Assembly: GCF_009696675.1 (NCBI RefSeq) | Contig: NZ_VULN01000002.1 | Coordinates: 1 to 64,000 of the forward strand | Source: Acidaminococcus fermentans | GTDB lineage: Bacteria; Bacillota; Negativicutes; Acidaminococcales; Acidaminococcaceae | Direction of reading: 5' to 3' | Length of the DNA: 64,000 nt | In this document: in pieces, positions 8,024 through 15,873 of the stretch | Layout of the letters: each line of letters starts with the position of its first letter | How positions within the stretch are numbered: the stretch's first letter is position 1 | Notes under the pieces: generated by a model | The model's database searches: none | Seen by the model: only the letters and a program-made list of their open reading frames with translations | What the model was told of the DNA's origin: nothing | Made by a program: the position numbers and the translations under genes

Positions 8024-9001
8024 ATGACAGACCAAAAGAAAACAGGGAACCGGCGGTACAAGAAACGGCTGCGGAAAGGACGGGCCTTCTTTTCCCTGGT
8101 GATGATCCTTTTCCTCATGGCCAGCTGCTTTGCGGCAGGCATGCGGATCTACAACCGTTTCTTCCGGCCCCGGGCTCAGGTGGCCGAAACCCAGAAGGAT
8201 ACCCTGACTACGGAAGGGTTCTCCAACCGGATCAATGTGCTGCTCCTGGGGACGGACGATGGGGACAGCGAAGACTTTGACAAGGACGTGCCCAAACGGA
8301 CGGACGCCATGCTGTTGGTGAGCTTCGACCCGGAAAACAGCCAGGTTTCCGTCCTGAGTCTGCCCCGGGATACCCGGGTGACCATCCCCGGACGGCGGGG
8401 CCATGACAAGATCAACGCGGCCTACGCCTACGGGGGCGTGAATCTGGCCAAACGGACTGTGGCCAATCTGCTCCAGGTGCCGGTGAACCACTACATGCAG
8501 GTGGACTGGCAGGGCTTCATCAAAGTGGTGGATATGCTGGGCGGGGTGGACCTGGATGTGGAACAGGACATGGATTACGAAGACCCCTACGCAGACCTGA
8601 AGATCCACCTGAAGAAGGGAAAACAGCATCTGAACGGGGAAAAAGCCGGGGAATACGTCCGGTTCCGTCATGATGAAATGGGGGACATCGGCCGGGTGGA
8701 ACGGCAGCAGAAATTCATGAAAGCCCTGGCCAAACAGGCCTTCACCGTGGGGAACATGGTGAAGCTGCCCGTGATCATCGGCACGGCGTCAGAGTATGTG
8801 AAAACGGACATGACCTTCATCCAGCTGGTGAAGGCGGCCAACTGCCTGCGGATCTTCGGCGAAGGGGGCGTGAAGAGCGCCAGCCTGAAGGGGGATTTCG
8901 GGGACATCGGCGGCGTCAGCTACTGGGTCACCACTCCCTCCAAGATTGCTGCCACCCTGGACGAACTGAAGATCCCCCACCGGCGGATCCCCAGCATCTG
9001 A
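8024..9001 (+). CDS. LytR-CpsA-Psr (LCP) family cell-envelope transferase
   Basis: Membrane-anchored enzyme of the family that attaches undecaprenyl-linked glycopolymers to peptidoglycan. The 325-residue protein has a basic N-terminus, one membrane segment (residues about 21-42) and an extracytoplasmic LCP domain with LLLGTDDGD, RTDAMLLVSFDPE, SLPRDTRV and EYVRFRHDEMGDIGR, which carry the conserved Asp and Arg residues. In a Negativicute without classical teichoic acids its substrate is unknown. It starts 17 bp after yqeK and is followed by rsfS. Confidence 0.88.
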   Translation: MTDQKKTGNRRYKKRLRKGRAFFSLVMILFLMASCFAAGMRIYNRFFRPRAQVAETQKDTLTTEGFSNRINVLLLGTDDGDSEDFDKDVPKRTDAMLLVSFDPENSQVSVLSLPRDTRVTIPGRRGHDKINAAYAYGGVNLAKRTVANLLQVPVNHYMQVDWQGFIKVVDMLGGVDLDVEQDMDYEDPYADLKIHLKKGKQHLNGEKAGEYVRFRHDEMGDIGRVERQQKFMKALAKQAFTVGNMVKLPVIIGTASEYVKTDMTFIQLVKAANCLRIFGEGGVKSASLKGDFGDIGGVSYWVTTPSKIAATLDELKIPHRRIPSI

Positions 9002-9062
9002 GTGCACAAACGTTCTGTGAAACGAGAAATATGAGTTTTTATGAGAAAGGAAGGATGATACT

Positions 9063-9416
9063 ATGACCGGAAAAGAACTGGCCAACAAAATTGCAGCGGC
9101 GGCTGCGGACAAAAAAGCACGGGATATCCTGCTGCTGAACATGGAAGGACTGTCTTCCGTCACCGACTACTTCATGATCTGCTCGGCTCCCAGCACCACC
9201 CAGGTGCGGGCCATTGCCGACGGCATCGAAGACAAGCTGGCCCAGGAAGGGAAGTTGCCCGCCCACAAGGAAGGGTACAGCGAAGGGAACTGGGTGCTGC
9301 TGGACTACGGTGACTGTGTGGCCCATGTGTTCCAGGAATCCCAGCGGAATTTCTACAATCTGGAACAGCTGTGGGCGGACGCTCCCAGCGAAAGTTATAC
9401 GGAGACGGAAGCATGA
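9063..9416 (+). CDS. rsfS: Ribosomal silencing factor RsfS (YbeB/Iojap)
   Basis: Binds ribosomal protein uL14 and blocks subunit joining when nutrients are scarce. The 117-residue protein fits the family length and carries the signature stretch SVTDYFMICSAPSTTQVRA near residue 35 and WVLLDYGDCVAHVF near residue 80. It follows AAGGAAGGATGATACT, and its stop overlaps the next start as ATGA (9413-9416), so cvfB is probably translationally coupled. Confidence 0.95.
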   Translation: MTGKELANKIAAAAADKKARDILLLNMEGLSSVTDYFMICSAPSTTQVRAIADGIEDKLAQEGKLPAHKEGYSEGNWVLLDYGDCVAHVFQESQRNFYNLEQLWADAPSESYTETEA

Positions 9417-10306
9417 GAAAAGAGCGTGGACCGGTAACCGTCAAGACTGTGGGCCGATATCGGGTGGGGGATGTGTGCGAGATGACCGTGGCCCGTGTGG
9501 GGGAAGCGGGAGCTTTCCTGGATGCGGGCACCGGCAGCACCTCCGATGACATCCTGCTCCACCAGCACCAGCAGACCAGCCCGGTGAAGGTGGGAGACAA
9601 GGTGAAAGTGTACCTGTACCTGGACGCCAAGGGCCGGATGACCGCCAGCATGAAGCTGCCCAAAATGCGGGAAGGCCAGCTGGGCTATGTAAAGGTCCTG
9701 TCCGTCACCCGCCAGGGGGGCTTTGTGGACATCGGCGCCGAACGGGGGGTATTCCTGCCCTACAGCGAAATGCGGGGCCATGTGTCTCCGGGTCAGCTGG
9801 TATGGGTGAAGCTCTACCGGGACAAAAGCGGCCGGCAAGCGGTGACCATGCGGGTGGAAGAGGACATGGTCCGGGCTTCCGTGCCTGCCAAAGATGTGAA
9901 GGTGGGGGATGAACTCACCGGCACCGTCTACAACATCCTGCCGGAAGGGTTCTTCCTGCTGACCACCCAGCGGTATCTGGCCTTCATCCACCGGAGCGAA
10001 GTGCCTGACGGACGGCTGGACTTCGGTCAGAAGGTCACCGGACGGGTCACCTTCGTCCGGGAAGACGGCCGGGTGGACATGTCCCTCCGGGAAGTGAAGG
10101 AAAAAGCCATGGTCACCGACAGCGAACGGATCCTGGCCCTCCTGGAAAAACGCCAGGGCACCATGCCCTACAGCGATGCCACCCCGCCGGAAATCATCAA
10201 AGACGCCTTCGGCATTTCCAAAGCCGCTTTCAAACGGGCCCTGGGGCGCCTGATGAAGGAAGGGAAGATCACCCAGGAAAACGGGTGGACCAGTCTGGTG
10301 AAGTAA
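9413..10306 (+). CDS. cvfB: CvfB-type S1 RNA-binding protein
   Basis: The 297-residue protein contains consecutive S1-like OB folds. The first (residues about 15-70) has VGRYRVGDVCEMTV, the second (about 75-140) has GYVKVLSVTRQGGFVDIG, and a third OB fold follows (GDELTGTVYNI). It ends in a winged-helix segment (ISKAAFKRALGRLMKEGKI). This is the architecture of CvfB, an RNA-binding regulator of virulence genes in staphylococci. Its role here is unknown. The start overlaps the rsfS stop. A weak hairpin at 10353-10372 may end the operon. Confidence 0.85.
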   Translation: MRKERGPVTVKTVGRYRVGDVCEMTVARVGEAGAFLDAGTGSTSDDILLHQHQQTSPVKVGDKVKVYLYLDAKGRMTASMKLPKMREGQLGYVKVLSVTRQGGFVDIGAERGVFLPYSEMRGHVSPGQLVWVKLYRDKSGRQAVTMRVEEDMVRASVPAKDVKVGDELTGTVYNILPEGFFLLTTQRYLAFIHRSEVPDGRLDFGQKVTGRVTFVREDGRVDMSLREVKEKAMVTDSERILALLEKRQGTMPYSDATPPEIIKDAFGISKAAFKRALGRLMKEGKITQENGWTSLVK

Positions 10307-10324
10307 GGGAAGCTGCGCTTTCCG

Positions 10325-10372
10325 CCAATGGTCAATTGTCAATGGCCGAGGGAAGCCTGCTGGCACAGGCTT
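10325..10372 (+). repeat. Dispersed intergenic repeat, copy 1 (heptad block plus hairpin)
   Basis: CAATGGTCAATTGTCAATGG then CCGAG (10325-10349), followed by hairpin AAGCCTG / CAGGCTT (10353-10372). Similar blocks occur at 20465, 20681, 27498 and 61713. Confidence 0.6.
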
Positions 10373-10404
10373 TGAACGGTTTTTCAAAACCATGAAAAAA
10401 GTTG

Positions 10405-10433
10405 TTGACAGGAAGCCCTTTTGGGGGTATACT
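10405..10433 (+). promoter_or_regulatory. Promoter of tRNA-Ala
   Basis: Consensus -35 TTGACA (10405-10410), a 17-bp spacer and -10 TATACT (10428-10433), ending 13 bp before the tRNA. Confidence 0.85.
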
Positions 10434-10446
10434 TAAGAAGTCGTTT

Positions 10447-10530
<84 letters not shown>

Positions 10531-10534
10531 GTCA

Positions 10535-10572
10535 GTACCCATGCGGGTTTGCACCGCATGGGTACTTTTTTT
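10535..10572 (+). terminator. Terminator of tRNA-Ala supplied by the element
   Basis: A perfect 12-bp stem GTACCCATGCGG / CCGCATGGGTAC with a 7-nt loop and a run of seven T. It lies inside the element, so it replaces the chromosomal terminator now beyond attR. Confidence 0.9.
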
Positions 10573-10616
10573 GTTTATCAAGTTTAGCGTAAGGGAGACC
10601 TTATAGTAACCCTTAT

Positions 10617-10670
10617 GAAAAAACAGGACAGAAAGTTGAATGGATAAAAAACTTTCTGCCCTGTTTTTTT
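10617..10670. terminator. Bidirectional hairpin at the 3' end of the repressor gene
   Basis: A 17-bp stem with one mismatch (10621-10637 with 10650-10666), A-run on the left and T-run on the right. It probably ends the repressor transcript. Confidence 0.75.
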
Positions 10671-10690
10671 ATGCATTTATTTATGTAGTC

Positions 10691-11302
10691 TTATAACAAA
10701 GCGTTTAAATCATAGACCGGAAGTGCGGGATTTTCCCATATCTTTTTATTGTTTTTATCAAATTGTATGGCAAAGGACATCTTCTTACGAAATTCCTTAT
10801 CACTGGGAATTTTAAGTGTCAGCAGGAAGGATTTTATCTTCTCGCTCAGGGTAGGATTGTCCCATTCATTACTATGGGCTACATTGCCAACGAAAAAATT
10901 ACGGAAAAAGAGAAGGTTAAATCGATTATCAAGAGTATAAAATTTAGGCTCTTTGCCATTGTAAACATAGTTGACATAATTCTTGATTTCATTAGGCAAA
11001 TTCATAGATTCATTTAAGGCGGCGTATTTTTCAGCTCTGGAAATGGACTCCTCTGAATAAGGCGTATCACTGATACCCATCAGCCAATCAATACTGACCC
11101 CGTAAAAATGATGGATCCTTAATAGAACTTCAAAAGAAGGGCGGGCTCGCCCACTCTCAAGATCGGCTATATTGCTGCGGCTTTTGTATCTTAATAGCAT
11201 AGCTAAATCTTTTTGTGTAATTTTGTACAGTTTCCTTAACAGAATAAATCTATCAGAAAAAAGAGAACCATCATATAGACTAATGTTTTGAGCAATATCC
11301 AT
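10691..11302 (-). CDS. XRE-family repressor of the integrative element
   Basis: A 203-residue DNA-binding protein. Residues about 18-75 form a Cro/CI-type helix-turn-helix (LRKLYKITQKDLAMLL, then SRSNIADLESGRARPS and SIDWLMGIS). The remaining 120 residues, rich in Asn, Lys and Phe, match no domain I recognise. It is transcribed away from the Xis-like gene, with a 132-bp divergent region holding two identical 15-bp palindromes. That arrangement implies it controls excision genes and itself. AT-rich codon use contrasts with the chromosome. Confidence 0.85.
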   Translation of the reverse strand: MDIAQNISLYDGSLFSDRFILLRKLYKITQKDLAMLLRYKSRSNIADLESGRARPSFEVLLRIHHFYGVSIDWLMGISDTPYSEESISRAEKYAALNESMNLPNEIKNYVNYVYNGKEPKFYTLDNRFNLLFFRNFFVGNVAHSNEWDNPTLSEKIKSFLLTLKIPSDKEFRKKMSFAIQFDKNNKKIWENPALPVYDLNALL

Positions 11303-11329
11303 AAAAAACTCCAGTACATAAAAAAAATA

Positions 11330-11358
11330 TTGCGTCGATTAAATCGACGTGATATAAT
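11330..11358 (+). promoter_or_regulatory. Rightward promoter for the Xis/integrase genes
   Basis: -35 TTGCGT (11330-11335), a 17-bp spacer and -10 TATAAT (11353-11358). Operator 1 covers the spacer and the -10 lies within a third palindrome. Confidence 0.65.
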
Positions 11359-11385
11359 CACGTATAGAAGGTCGATTAAATCGAC
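11334..11385. promoter_or_regulatory. Operator pair for the XRE repressor
   Basis: Two identical perfect palindromes GTCGATTAAATCGAC at 11334-11348 and 11371-11385, 37 bp apart, flank another inverted repeat (CGTGAT-ATA-ATCACG, 11347-11361). Confidence 0.75.
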
Positions 11386-11434
11386 TTAAAAATAAATCTT
11401 TAGTTCATTATAACACAGAAAGGAGATTTCAGAC

Positions 11435-11629
11435 ATGGAAAAGAAATTCTTTACGACGGATGAGGTACGGCATGAAGTGTTCAGCGACCAAATCAGCAAA
11501 GGTACTATTTTGACGATGATTCGGGAAAAAGAGATTCCTTCTATCCGTATGCGCAAACGTTTTTTCATTCCGGCGTATTGGGTGAATGAACAGTTTAGAA
11601 TTGCGGAAGGGAAAGAAGGGTTGAAATGA
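11435..11629 (+). CDS. Excisionase-like small DNA-binding protein
   Basis: A 64-residue protein with a winged-helix/MerR-like fold outline: FTTDEVRHEVFSDQISKGT, then LTMIREKEIPSIRMRKRFFIPAYW. Such proteins next to tyrosine integrases usually act as Xis or direct recombination polarity. GGAGA at 11420-11424 precedes ATG 11435. Its stop overlaps the next ATG (11626-11629, ATGA), coupling it to the integrase arm fragment. The function is inferred from size, fold and position. Confidence 0.7.
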   Translation: MEKKFFTTDEVRHEVFSDQISKGTILTMIREKEIPSIRMRKRFFIPAYWVNEQFRIAEGKEGLK

Positions 11630-11787
11630 GAGCAGAGAAAGGAACTGGGACTAAGTATTACGATCAAAATCGCCAGCGGTACGTATTTCGGAAGTACTAT
11701 TATGCGGTAGATGGTACGAAAAAAGAAAAATTATCACCGCTAAAAAACGAAAAGATTTGGATAAAAAAATCCAAGAATGAGAAATGA
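11626..11787 (+). pseudogene. Arm-binding N-terminal fragment of the tyrosine integrase
   Basis: A 53-residue open frame starting MRAEKGTGTKYYDQ and passing through RYVFRKYYYAVDGTKKEK, typical of the Arm-DNA-binding domain of Tn916-type integrases. After about residue 36 the family-like sequence continues in another frame (IITAKKRKDLDKKIQE, 11730-11777). That points to an indel in the A-rich tract 11718-11730. The continuing frame then meets TGA at 11778-11780 where Trp would be plausible. The fragment ends in ATGA shared with the catalytic part, so coupled translation of two chains is an alternative to inactivation. Confidence 0.7.
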
Positions 11788-12851
11788 CTCTGGAGAATGG
11801 ACGAGAGACTTTTTCTACTGTTCTGACTGTTGATGATGTAGTGACGGTATGGATAAACTCAATCCAGACGACCATTAAAAAATCAACCTGTAAATTGTAC
11901 ATGAGCGTGATGAATTCTCATGTTCTCCCAGTTTTTGGCAAGCGGAAGCCGGACACGCTTACAGCTGTGGAAATCCAGTATTGGATTAATAGACTGTTAG
12001 CAAATCCTCTTAGTGCACGGACGTGTAATATAATCCGGTCTACCTGGAGTACCTGCTTTGACTGGGCAGTGGGACAGGGACTGATTCGAAAAAATCCGTT
12101 GCGAGGGGTTAGGGCTCTACGAGATAACCCCAAACCTGTCCGTGCGTTAAACCGAGAAGAACTGAAATGCCTTTTGGATGTGGCAAAAAGTGGGAGGTAT
12201 TATCCTTTCGAACAGAACGATTTTGGAGAATATAGTCAACAAGAAGTGGTAGTTGTGGTGACTTTAGCTGCACGGACTGGGATGCGCAGAGGTGAAGTAT
12301 TTGGACTGCGATGGAATGACATCGATTTTGGGACTGCGACTATACATGTAGTAAATAGTTTAGGCCCAGACCGAGAGTTATCGGCTCCGAAAACACTTAC
12401 CAGTACCAGAAATATTTTAATTGATCCGAATACATTGGATTTATTGAAATGGTGGAAGGCTTACCAGAAAGTGTACATGAAAAATTTCTGTGGAATAACA
12501 GAACATAAAAAAAATTTGGTGTTCACGACTCAGAATGGAACTCCAGTAAGCGTCGATAATTTTCGGTGCCGTCAATGGAAGGCTCTAACGGAAGCTGCTG
12601 GCTTGTCTGGCATAGGTTTTCATTCGCTTCGGCATACTCATGCAACCTTGCTTATCGCAGCTGGGGTTCCTGTGAAGGTTGTCAGTGAGCGTCTCGGCCA
12701 TAAGTCGGTGGCTCTAACCATGAAAGTGTATGTTAATGTACTTCCAACTATGCAGCAAATGGCCGTTGAGGCCATACAGAACATGACGAAAAATGAAAAT
12801 GCCCCATCGGCTGTTGGCGCAGCCGATAAGGGCCAAGGTGACGAAAAATAA
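11784..12851 (+). CDS. int: Tyrosine recombinase/integrase, core-binding and catalytic domains
   Basis: Site-specific recombinase that would join attP with the tRNA-Ala site. The 355-residue frame begins MTLENGRETFSTVLTV, so it includes the core-binding SAM-like domain (residues about 12-100) and the catalytic domain. Catalytic residues are visible: Arg in ARTGMRRGEVFGLRW, the HSLRHTHATLL box, LGHKS and the Tyr in MKVYVNVLPTMQ. The N-terminal Arm domain is separated from it by a frameshift and a TGA. The ATG overlaps the fragment's stop. Whether this chain alone can recombine is uncertain. Confidence 0.85.
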   Translation: MTLENGRETFSTVLTVDDVVTVWINSIQTTIKKSTCKLYMSVMNSHVLPVFGKRKPDTLTAVEIQYWINRLLANPLSARTCNIIRSTWSTCFDWAVGQGLIRKNPLRGVRALRDNPKPVRALNREELKCLLDVAKSGRYYPFEQNDFGEYSQQEVVVVVTLAARTGMRRGEVFGLRWNDIDFGTATIHVVNSLGPDRELSAPKTLTSTRNILIDPNTLDLLKWWKAYQKVYMKNFCGITEHKKNLVFTTQNGTPVSVDNFRCRQWKALTEAAGLSGIGFHSLRHTHATLLIAAGVPVKVVSERLGHKSVALTMKVYVNVLPTMQQMAVEAIQNMTKNENAPSAVGAADKGQGDEK

Positions 12852-12900
12852 TGCACTTCTCCGTCACCCTCCATTCTAAACAATGTAGGAGGGCTTGTAA

Positions 12901-13761
12901 ATGGAAAGACTGAAAAAAAATGAAATCTATATGGAACGATTCATACAAGTTCCATTGGAATTTTTCAAAGACCCGAAATACGCTGACTTGTCTTCGAACG
13001 CAAAACTGATGTTTGGACTTATTAAAGATCGCGTTTGGCTTTCTGAGAAAAATGGGTGGATAAATAAGGAAGGAGACATATTTTTATATTTTACGCAGAA
13101 AAAGATGGAAACTTTGCTTGGAATTGCGCATTGCACCTGTTCAAAAACAATGAAAGAATTGGAGGATCATGAATTGATTGAACGTGTCCGGCAGGGCTTG
13201 GGATTGCCGGATATCATTTACGTCGGGAAAATAGTTCCTAGCCGAATGACATCAAGAAGTACAAAAAACAAACTTCAGGAGTATGGAATTCATATCCCTG
13301 ATGTTCAAAAAACAAACACTAGATATACTGAAGTCATACAAAAAGAGGAAGAAGATAAAGAGAAAAGTTATCCACAGGAACTTTCTTCATTTTCATCGTC
13401 TCTTGATTTCTTTATGAAGAACTTCCATAAACCTGGTCCGTTTGAAGAAAAAAAGATTAATGCAGTAGTCGAAAAATACGGTGAAGAGATTGTCACTAAG
13501 GCTATGGAGGAAGCTGCATTAAAAGGAGTCCTGACAATGAAATATGTTGAAGCAATTCTCAAGAATTGGGAGAAAAATGGTGGCGACAAGAATCCCAATT
13601 CTCCCAAAACCAGCAATCAACATCCAGAATGGTGGACGCCAGAGAAACAAGCCAGAGATGTGGAAGAAATAAAAAAACAAATGAAAGAACTTGGAATACC
13701 CGAGTATCCGGATGAAAAGAGCGGAATTAAAGAAAAAAATGACGGAGGTGTCAAAAAATGA
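12901..13761 (+). CDS. RepA_N-type replication initiator with DnaD-like C-terminal domain
   Basis: A 286-residue protein. Residues about 8-105 form a RepA_N winged-helix domain (FIQVPLEFFKDPKYADLSSNAKL, GLIKDRVWLS, FTQKKMETLLGIAHCTCSKTM). Residues about 180-225 resemble the DnaB_2/DnaD domain (EKYGEEIVTKAMEEA, TMKYVEAILKNWEKNGG). Such proteins start replication of low-copy plasmids and support rolling or theta replication of some integrative elements. AGGAGGG lies at 12888-12894. The end overlaps the next start as ATGA. AT-rich codon use matches the left third of the element. Confidence 0.85.
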   Translation: MERLKKNEIYMERFIQVPLEFFKDPKYADLSSNAKLMFGLIKDRVWLSEKNGWINKEGDIFLYFTQKKMETLLGIAHCTCSKTMKELEDHELIERVRQGLGLPDIIYVGKIVPSRMTSRSTKNKLQEYGIHIPDVQKTNTRYTEVIQKEEEDKEKSYPQELSSFSSSLDFFMKNFHKPGPFEEKKINAVVEKYGEEIVTKAMEEAALKGVLTMKYVEAILKNWEKNGGDKNPNSPKTSNQHPEWWTPEKQARDVEEIKKQMKELGIPEYPDEKSGIKEKNDGGVKK

Positions 13762-14207
13762 AAAAAGAGAGAGATACCAGGACAATAGAAGCGGAAATGC
13801 AAAAAAGGCAAGAGCAGCTAAAGAAAGCCCAGAACGAAATCCGTTCCCTGAATGCGGAACTGACAACCGCTAAGAAACGAGAAAAGGCCCGGCGCTACGC
13901 TGCAATCGGATCCGCCATTGAAAAGATATTAGGTGTCGGTGAGCTGTCAAACAACGATCTGAATGTCCTGATCTATTATCTTGAAAAGCCGTTTCATTCG
14001 GCAGGTGGCTCTCAAACGACAATGGCGGCGAAGTTTTCAGAAGCAATCAAAGCCGAAAGAGCGAAGGTCAGCGCTGCCCCAAATATGGCCTCCAACAGGC
14101 CGGCCAGCGCTGCATCAAAACCAGAGGCCGTCCCATCGGGACGGCAGGGCTTCACCGGAACAGGAAATGGAAGTACGCTTCCATTCCCTTCCCCGGCAAA
14201 GCCCTAA
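13758..14207 (+). CDS. Coiled-coil protein of the mobilization region, function unknown
   Basis: A 149-residue protein I cannot assign to a named family. Residues 1-45 are a strongly charged coiled coil (EAEMQKRQEQLKKAQNEIRSL), followed by a short conserved-looking helix region (AIGSAIEKILGVGELSNNDLN) and a Pro/Ser/Ala-rich tail. It overlaps the initiator gene by ATGA and precedes the oriT-like region and mobC. A relaxosome accessory role is a guess from position. GC rises within this gene, marking a junction between the AT-rich left part and the GC-rich mob part of the element. Confidence 0.55.
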   Translation: MKKERDTRTIEAEMQKRQEQLKKAQNEIRSLNAELTTAKKREKARRYAAIGSAIEKILGVGELSNNDLNVLIYYLEKPFHSAGGSQTTMAAKFSEAIKAERAKVSAAPNMASNRPASAASKPEAVPSGRQGFTGTGNGSTLPFPSPAKP

Positions 14208-14395
14208 CCCCACTACCGCCGATGGTGGTAGGCAAGTTTCGCCTACTGGATAGCCACTCGCTTCGCTCCGGCCATCCAGTAGGCTTCCCGGGTACGGTCG
14301 ATGCTCCTCGCATCGCCCTGCCGGGAAACTTGCAAGGGGGCTTCGCTCCCCTTTGAACCCCCAAAAAATTTGCTTCGCAAATCAAAAGAAGAAGG
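14208..14395 (+). other. Candidate origin of transfer: cluster of five inverted repeats
   Basis: A 194-bp gap just upstream of mobC and the relaxase. Hairpins: 14213-14231 (CTACCGCC/GGTGGTAG), 14244-14281 (12-bp arms, one mismatch), 14285-14327 (TTCCCGG/CCGGGAA with inner CGATGC/GCATCG), 14337-14351 (GGGG/CCCC) and 14368-14382 (ATTTGC/GCAAAT). Position and structure fit an oriT; the nick site cannot be assigned by eye. Confidence 0.55.
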
Positions 14396-14401
14396 TGCAA
14401 A

Positions 14402-14902
14402 ATGAATCAAACCGTGACCCCAAAAACTCATCGCTTGCGGAACCATCAGGCCCTGGTCCGCTTCACCGATGAGGAATGGAACGACTTGCAAGGCAAGCTG
14501 AAAGTCAGCCAACAGACCCTGCAAGCCTACGCACTCAATGCCCTGCGCCATTCCCGGATTTCCACGGCTAGCGAAGTCCGAGAAATCCAAATGATTGGCC
14601 ATCATTTCGATTTCGCCAACCAGCAACTGCGAGGCGCTTGCTCCAATTTGAACCAGCTGGCGAAAGCCCTGAACAAGCTGAACCGGATCATGGAAACCCA
14701 GACAGTCAGCCAGCAGCAGTTTCTGTCGCTGGTTGGCCTGATTCCCACACGCCCTGAACTTGATAACTGCATGCTAACCATCCAGAACTGGCGAAAGGAG
14801 ATGGAAATTCCATGGCAGTCCTTAAGGCAATTTCTGGCCCGCCAAAGACCCACGGCGGCCTCCGGAACACCATCGAGTACGTCCTGCGAAACGACAAAGT
14901 AA
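14402..14902 (+). CDS. MobC-family relaxosome accessory protein
   Basis: A 166-residue protein with an N-terminal segment typical of MobC (RNHQALVRFTDEEWNDLQGKL), probably a ribbon-helix-helix DNA-binding unit. It is followed by a helical region with FDFANQQLRGACSNLNQLAKALN, the usual MobC signature. These proteins bind oriT and help the relaxase open the strands. It begins right after the hairpin cluster and overlaps the relaxase gene by 91 bp in a different frame. Confidence 0.85.
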   Translation: MNQTVTPKTHRLRNHQALVRFTDEEWNDLQGKLKVSQQTLQAYALNALRHSRISTASEVREIQMIGHHFDFANQQLRGACSNLNQLAKALNKLNRIMETQTVSQQQFLSLVGLIPTRPELDNCMLTIQNWRKEMEIPWQSLRQFLARQRPTAASGTPSSTSCETTK

Positions 14903-15873
14903 AAGACGGCTACATGGATATGACCGGCCCGGCTCCGGAAACGCTGACCTGGGATTCCGTATATCGCTCCTTTCGGGAAGAAAAAGAAATCTGGAATAAG
15001 GACTCCGGCCGGATGTGCGCCCATTACGTGCTTTCCTTCCACAAAGACGAAAAAATCACACCGGAAGAGGTGCTGGCCTTTGGTCAGGAATTCGCTGGAA
15101 AAGCATTTCCCGGCTACCAGGTCCTTCTGGCCGTTCACCAGGACCGGGGGCATCTCCATCTCCACATGGTGTCCAACACGGTCAGCTATGAGGACGGTCA
15201 CAAACTCCACACCACTACCAAGGACCTGGCGGACATGAAGGAAGCTATGAACCAGATGTGCCGGGATCGTGGCCTGACCGTAGCCGAAAAGGGGAAACAT
15301 TTTGATGGCAGCCGGATGGAAGAAGGCGAAGGGATTGCCTGGAACCATAAAAAATACCGGGCCATGAGCAGCGAAAAAAAGCCGTCCTATCTGGTGGAAT
15401 GCTTTCAGGCTGTAATGGAAGCCAAGGAAAAAGCCGTTTCCAGGGATACCTTCATTACGGCCATGGAACAATCCGGCTGGAACGTCCACTGGTCCGACAA
15501 GCGGAAGCACATAACATTTGAGAACAAAGACCATCAAAAGGTCCGTGACTCCAACCTGTCCAAGACCTTTACCGTAAACATCAGCAAGGAGGCGTTGCAA
15601 AATGAACTACAAAACCAAGCCGAAAGACAACAGCGAGAAGAGCTCGCAGCCTACTACCGACAGCTCCAGGACTCCATCTCCGGATCAGCTCCTGAAGATG
15701 CAGTCAGCAAGGATTACCCAGTTGGAGCAGGAAATTGCAAAAAGGACCGCCCGGATCAAAGAACTGGAAGACCAGCTCAAAGAACAATCCAAGGGCATAT
15801 CCATGGAGGACCTCAACGCTCTGTCCGGCCAGTTAAACGAAGCCATAAGCAAGACTATGACTTTGAACGATAA
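14812..15873 (+). CDS. Relaxase/mobilization nuclease (HUH type)
   Basis: Nicks oriT and pilots single-stranded DNA to the recipient. The 353-residue protein starts MAVLKAISGPPKTHGGLRNT, with a candidate nucleophile Tyr in NTIEYVLRN near residue 25. The metal-binding HUH motif HQDRGHLHLHMV lies near residue 105. The domain layout (N-terminal nuclease, then a basic, Gln-rich tail) is that of VirD2/MobA-like relaxases of small mobilizable elements. Its last 90 codons are overprinted by the next gene in another frame. No coupling protein accompanies it. Confidence 0.88.
   Translation: MAVLKAISGPPKTHGGLRNTIEYVLRNDKVKDGYMDMTGPAPETLTWDSVYRSFREEKEIWNKDSGRMCAHYVLSFHKDEKITPEEVLAFGQEFAGKAFPGYQVLLAVHQDRGHLHLHMVSNTVSYEDGHKLHTTTKDLADMKEAMNQMCRDRGLTVAEKGKHFDGSRMEEGEGIAWNHKKYRAMSSEKKPSYLVECFQAVMEAKEKAVSRDTFITAMEQSGWNVHWSDKRKHITFENKDHQKVRDSNLSKTFTVNISKEALQNELQNQAERQQREELAAYYRQLQDSISGSAPEDAVSKDYPVGAGNCKKDRPDQRTGRPAQRTIQGHIHGGPQRSVRPVKRSHKQDYDFER

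Noticed and set aside
14337-14382. CRISPR-like short repeats in the mob region
   Set aside because: The hairpins have different sequences and no regular spacers. No array or cas gene occurs anywhere in the window.
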